A DNA stretch of 35,318 nucleotides from Gammaproteobacteria bacterium (GTDB lineage: Bacteria; Pseudomonadota; Gammaproteobacteria; JABCZS01), in NCBI GenBank assembly GCA_013289605.1, contig JABCZS010000004.1:88001-123318 (forward strand). Direction: 5' to 3'. Both the position numbers and the translations under genes were made by a program. Below are positions 32,184 to 35,318 of the stretch, in pieces. Under the pieces are notes generated by a model. That model did not search any database and had not been told where the DNA came from. It was given only the letters and a program-made list of their open reading frames with translations. Numbering within the stretch: position 1 is the first letter of the stretch; the number at the start of each line of letters is the position of its first letter.

Positions 32184-32520
32184 GCCGTAGAAGCGGAGAG
32201 ATCGATAGGCTTGGCACCGAAGTAAAGCTGAATCTACTACACAAATAGTCTCTAAAGGAGGTTGGCCGTAGAAGCGGAGAGATCGATAGGCTTGCCCCCT
32301 TTGTAAAGGGGGTCGGCCGCTTCGGCCGGGGGGATTTTAGCGATCTTAATGCGCATAATGAATTTTATTAAAGCTTAACTCTTAGAAAATTCAAATAGCG
32401 AGTATTGTGGGATAACAGAGATCCAAAAATCCCCCCGGCCGAAACGGCCGACCCCCTTTACAAAAGGGGGCAAGCTCCATCGCCAACCTCCGATTACTTG
32501 TGTAATAGATTCAGCTTTAC
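32184..32520. mobile_element. palindromic repeat element, copy C, with extended and nested arms
   Basis: This fills the 390-bp gap between the exported protein and dnaJ. The core (about 32264-32470) has the family 18-bp palindrome in both arms, hairpins GGCCGCTTCGGCC and GGCCGAAACGGCC, and a centre that matches the reverse complement of the copy A centre. Outside this the arms go on: GGAGGTTGGC (32257) with GCCAACCTCC (32482), and a 23-bp pair with one mismatch at 32222-32244 and 32498-32520. The outer arm sequence at 32265-32294 is repeated directly at 32184-32213, suggesting one element inserted into, or duplicated next to, another. Confidence 0.85.
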
Positions 32521-32541
32521 AAAGGGTGCACAGTCCTGCGC

Positions 32542-33675
32542 CTACTTCCTAAAAAAATGCCTGACTGCGTCTAACCAAGAATCGGATTTTGGGTAATGAC
32601 GGGTCGGATCGGCGTTGATGTCTTTGTCGAATTCCCGCAATAGCGCTTTTTGCTGTGCCGTTAAATTGACTGGGGTTTCTATTAATACCCGACAGAGTAA
32701 ATCACCGCGCCCGGATCGGTGCAAGGACGTCACCCCTTTGCCACGCAAACGAAACAGGCGGCCGGTTTGCGTTTCTGCGGGGATTTTTAGTTTGACATGG
32801 CCTTCTAAAGTCGGCACATCAAGTTCGCCGCCGATAACGGCGGTGGCAAAACTCATGGGCATTTCACAATATAAATCGGCACCGTCACGTTTAAATACCC
32901 CGTGTTCGCGCACATGCACTTGCACGTATAAATCACCGACCGGGCCACCATTTAATCCGGCTTCGCCTTCACCGCTTAAGCGGATCCGATCGCCTTCATC
33001 CACCCCCGCAGGAATTTTAACCGATAAAGTTTTTTCCTCGCGGATCCGGCCTTGGCCGCGGCATTGCGTGCAGGGATCAGAAATGGTTTGTCCACTGCCA
33101 TGACACGTTGGGCAGGTTTGCGACATGGCAAAAAAGCCTTGCTGGATATGCACTTGGCCATGACCTTTACAAGTGGCGCAGGTCGTAGGATGCGTGCCGG
33201 GTTTTGCGCCTGAGCCTTTGCACGTTTCACAATGCACCCAAGTCGGCACATGCAATTCTACGGTTTTACCAAAAACCGCATCTTCTAAATCTAGGGTTAA
33301 ATTGTAACGCAGATCAGCGCCGCGTTGACTGCGTGTTCCCCCGCCGCCACCACCGCGCGTGCGGCCCCCGCGACCACCCAGAATATCGCCAAAAATATCT
33401 TCAAAAATATCGCCAAATCCAGCTGCACCCGCGCCGCCCATGCCGCCTTGTTGCACGCCGGCATGCCCAAATTGATCATAAGCTCTGCGCTTTTCAGGAT
33501 CAGACAGCACTTCATAGGCTTTTTGGATCACTTTAAATTTATCTTCAGCAGATTTATCACCCGGATTACGGTCCGGGTGATGTTTCATTGCTAAACTGCG
33601 GTAGGCTTTTTTGATCTGATCTGCGCTTGCATCGCGAGCAACACCCAGGGCCTGGTAATAATCTTGTTCAGCCAT
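32542..33675 (-). CDS. dnaJ: chaperone protein DnaJ
   Basis: Hsp40 co-chaperone that stimulates the ATPase of DnaK. The 377 residues carry the J domain with HPD (about 33-35, KHHPDRNPG), a Gly/Phe-rich linker ([20 protein letters not shown]), four CXXCXGXG zinc repeats ([32 protein letters not shown]), and the substrate-binding C-terminal domains. The start lies 3 bases after the dnaK stop. Its 3' end meets repeat copy C. Confidence 0.98.
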   Translation of the reverse strand: MAEQDYYQALGVARDASADQIKKAYRSLAMKHHPDRNPGDKSAEDKFKVIQKAYEVLSDPEKRRAYDQFGHAGVQQGGMGGAGAAGFGDIFEDIFGDILGGRGGRTRGGGGGGTRSQRGADLRYNLTLDLEDAVFGKTVELHVPTWVHCETCKGSGAKPGTHPTTCATCKGHGQVHIQQGFFAMSQTCPTCHGSGQTISDPCTQCRGQGRIREEKTLSVKIPAGVDEGDRIRLSGEGEAGLNGGPVGDLYVQVHVREHGVFKRDGADLYCEMPMSFATAVIGGELDVPTLEGHVKLKIPAETQTGRLFRLRGKGVTSLHRSGRGDLLCRVLIETPVNLTAQQKALLREFDKDINADPTRHYPKSDSWLDAVRHFFRK

Positions 33676-33678
33676 ACT

Positions 33679-35318
33679 TTACTTCTTCTTATCCTTTTCG
33701 TCTTTAACTTCTTCAAATTCAGCATCGATCACATCGCCTTCACTGGGTTGTGAAGATTGGGGTGCTTCCTCAGCGTGTGCCGGCTCACCTTGTGCCGAAC
33801 TGGTATTATCCCGTGCATACAATTGCTCGGTCATTTTACCGGATAAATTATTTAAAGCTTCGAGCTTGCTTTCAATGTCGGCTTTATCATTGCCTTTTAC
33901 CGCGGTCTTCAACTCATTGATTGCCGCTTCCAATTCTTGTTTCGCATCAGGTTGAACTTTATCGCCTGCTGATTGCAAGGCTTTTTCTACCGCGTGAATA
34001 GAACTGTCGGCCTGATTGCGCACTTCGACTAATTCTTTAAATTTACGATCCTCTTCCGCATGCGCTTTCGCATCGTCTACCATTTGCTGAATTTGCTCAT
34101 CGGTCAAACCACTGCCGGCTTTCACCACAATAGATTGCTCTTTACCGGTCGCTTTATCTTTGGCCGACACATTTAAAATACCGTTAGCATCGATATCAAA
34201 CGTGACTTCCACTTGGGGCGTGCCGCGCGGGGCGGGCGGAATATCTGAAAGATCAAAACGTCCCAACGATTTATTATGTGAGGCCATATCACGCTCACCT
34301 TGCAACACATGCACGGTCACAGCCGTTTGATTATCATCTGCGGTAGAGAACACTTGTGAAGTTTTCGTTGGAATAGTCGTATTTTTTTCTATCAGTTTAG
34401 TCATCACGCCGCCCATGGTTTCTATCCCTAAAGATAAAGGCGTCACGTCTAACAATAAAACGTCTTTCACTTGACCCGAAAGTACGCCGCCTTGAATGGC
34501 AGCGCCTATGGCCACCGCTTCATCAGGGTTCACGTCTTTACGCGGTTCTTTATTAAAAATTTCTTTAACGATTTCTTGGACTTTAGGCATACGGGTCTGA
34601 CCGCCGACTAAAATAATATCGTCGAGTTCACTGAGTTTAAGACCCGCATCTTTAATGGCGGTTTCACAAGGACCTACGGTGCGTTTAATTAAATCTTCCA
34701 CTAAGGCTTCTAATTTCGCGCGTGTGATTTTTAAAGTTAAATGTTTAGGCCCAGCGGCGTCCGCAGTAATATAGGGTAAATTCACTTCTGTTTCTTGCGC
34801 GCTGGATAATTCTATTTTTGCTTTCTCGGCGGCATCTTTTAGACGTTGTAAGGCCAAATGATCTTTATGCAGATCGATGCCTTGGTCTTTTTTGAATTCA
34901 TCGATAATGTACTCGATAATGCGTAAATCAAAATCTTCACCGCCTAAGAACGTATCGCCATTGGTTGAAAGCACTTCAAATTGATGCTCGCCTTCGACTT
35001 CCGCAATTTCAATAATGGAAATATCAAACGTACCGCCACCCAAATCGTACACAGCAATTTTGGCATCGCCTTTGCGTTTGTCCATACCGTAAGCCAGCGC
35101 TGCGGCAGTCGGCTCATTAATAATTCGTTTGACTTCTAGGCCTGCAATCCGGCCAGCATCTTTAGTCGCTTGGCGCTGGGAATCGTTAAAATAAGCCGGA
35201 ACGGTGATCACGGCTTCCGTTACAGGCGTGCCTAAATAATCTTCCGCAGTTTGCTTCATCTTCATGAGGACTTTGGCAGAAATTTGTTGCGGCGCCATTT
35301 TCTCCATTTTGCCTTTGA
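33679..35318 (-). CDS. dnaK: chaperone protein DnaK, N-terminus outside window
   Basis: Hsp70 chaperone. The frame is open to the window edge ([20 protein letters not shown]), so about the first 115 residues are missing and the ATG at 35307 is internal. Seen are the rest of the ATPase domain ([49 protein letters not shown]), the linker [15 protein letters not shown], the substrate-binding domain and the acidic tail ending [13 protein letters not shown]. dnaJ follows 3 bases later. grpE and a heat-shock promoter would lie upstream, outside. Confidence 0.98.
   Translation of the reverse strand, partial: KGKMEKMAPQQISAKVLMKMKQTAEDYLGTPVTEAVITVPAYFNDSQRQATKDAGRIAGLEVKRIINEPTAAALAYGMDKRKGDAKIAVYDLGGGTFDISIIEIAEVEGEHQFEVLSTNGDTFLGGEDFDLRIIEYIIDEFKKDQGIDLHKDHLALQRLKDAAEKAKIELSSAQETEVNLPYITADAAGPKHLTLKITRAKLEALVEDLIKRTVGPCETAIKDAGLKLSELDDIILVGGQTRMPKVQEIVKEIFNKEPRKDVNPDEAVAIGAAIQGGVLSGQVKDVLLLDVTPLSLGIETMGGVMTKLIEKNTTIPTKTSQVFSTADDNQTAVTVHVLQGERDMASHNKSLGRFDLSDIPPAPRGTPQVEVTFDIDANGILNVSAKDKATGKEQSIVVKAGSGLTDEQIQQMVDDAKAHAEEDRKFKELVEVRNQADSSIHAVEKALQSAGDKVQPDAKQELEAAINELKTAVKGNDKADIESKLEALNNLSGKMTEQLYARDNTSSAQGEPAHAEEAPQSSQPSEGDVIDAEFEEVKDEKDKKK

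Noticed and set aside
33204-33594. Forward frames antisense to dnaJ
   Set aside because: They arise from the GC-rich Gly/Phe and zinc-finger coding region of a certain gene on the other strand.

Overview
The window looks like chromosomal DNA of a gammaproteobacterium. The best guess is the Legionellales/Coxiellaceae side of that class, but this is inferred from gene order and general protein character, not proven. The support is a set of conserved gammaproteobacterial neighbourhoods: M23 peptidase-anmK-erpA; rubredoxin/thiD-thiE-hemL; dksA-pcnB-folK; ygfB-pepP-ubiH-ubiI followed by rppH-ptsP; a small coiled-coil gene with zapA; and dnaK-dnaJ. A DOT1-like methyltransferase and one very large membrane protein of unknown family give the window a host-associated flavour.

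Layout. Positions 1-2709 hold a cell-wall peptidase cut by the window edge, the anhydromuramic acid kinase that recycles peptidoglycan, and the convergent Fe-S carrier erpA, with a 28-bp-arm inverted repeat between the last two. Positions 2843-6212 are more accessory: an internally duplicated membrane protein, the first copy (A) of a palindromic repeat family, hemJ, an unknown gene that seems frameshifted, and the methyltransferase, which overlaps an unlisted 57-residue rubredoxin. Positions 6396-12197 carry cofactor and RNA genes (thiD, thiE, hemL, dksA, pcnB, folK, pdxH). A second repeat copy (B) with three 50-bp tandem units fills the gap before the photolyase. From 14113 to 21077 a tight six-gene reverse-strand operon (ygfB, pepP, ubiH, ubiI, rppH, ptsP) is joined by overlaps of 1-4 bases or short gaps; a small coiled-coil protein gene and zapA leave its head divergently.

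Immediately after zapA, from 21639 to about 32540, comes an accessory island. It holds an AAA ATPase, an AbrB/VapC toxin-antitoxin pair, a 1796-residue membrane and coiled-coil protein, a second (RHH/VapC) toxin-antitoxin pair, an unknown gene lying between two 72-bp direct repeats made from the 3' end of that second vapC, and an exported Cys-paired protein. Repeat copy C closes the island. dnaJ and the 3' part of dnaK, core genes again, end the window.

The most unusual items are: the repeat family (copies A, B, C plus a fragment that has become the C-terminus of the methyltransferase), the vapC-tail duplication that brackets a gene, the giant protein between two toxin-antitoxin pairs, and several oddities in otherwise ordinary genes (an acidic/glycine insert in ErpA, a non-AUG start of pcnB without a visible ribosome site). 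No rRNA, tRNA or CRISPR array was seen.
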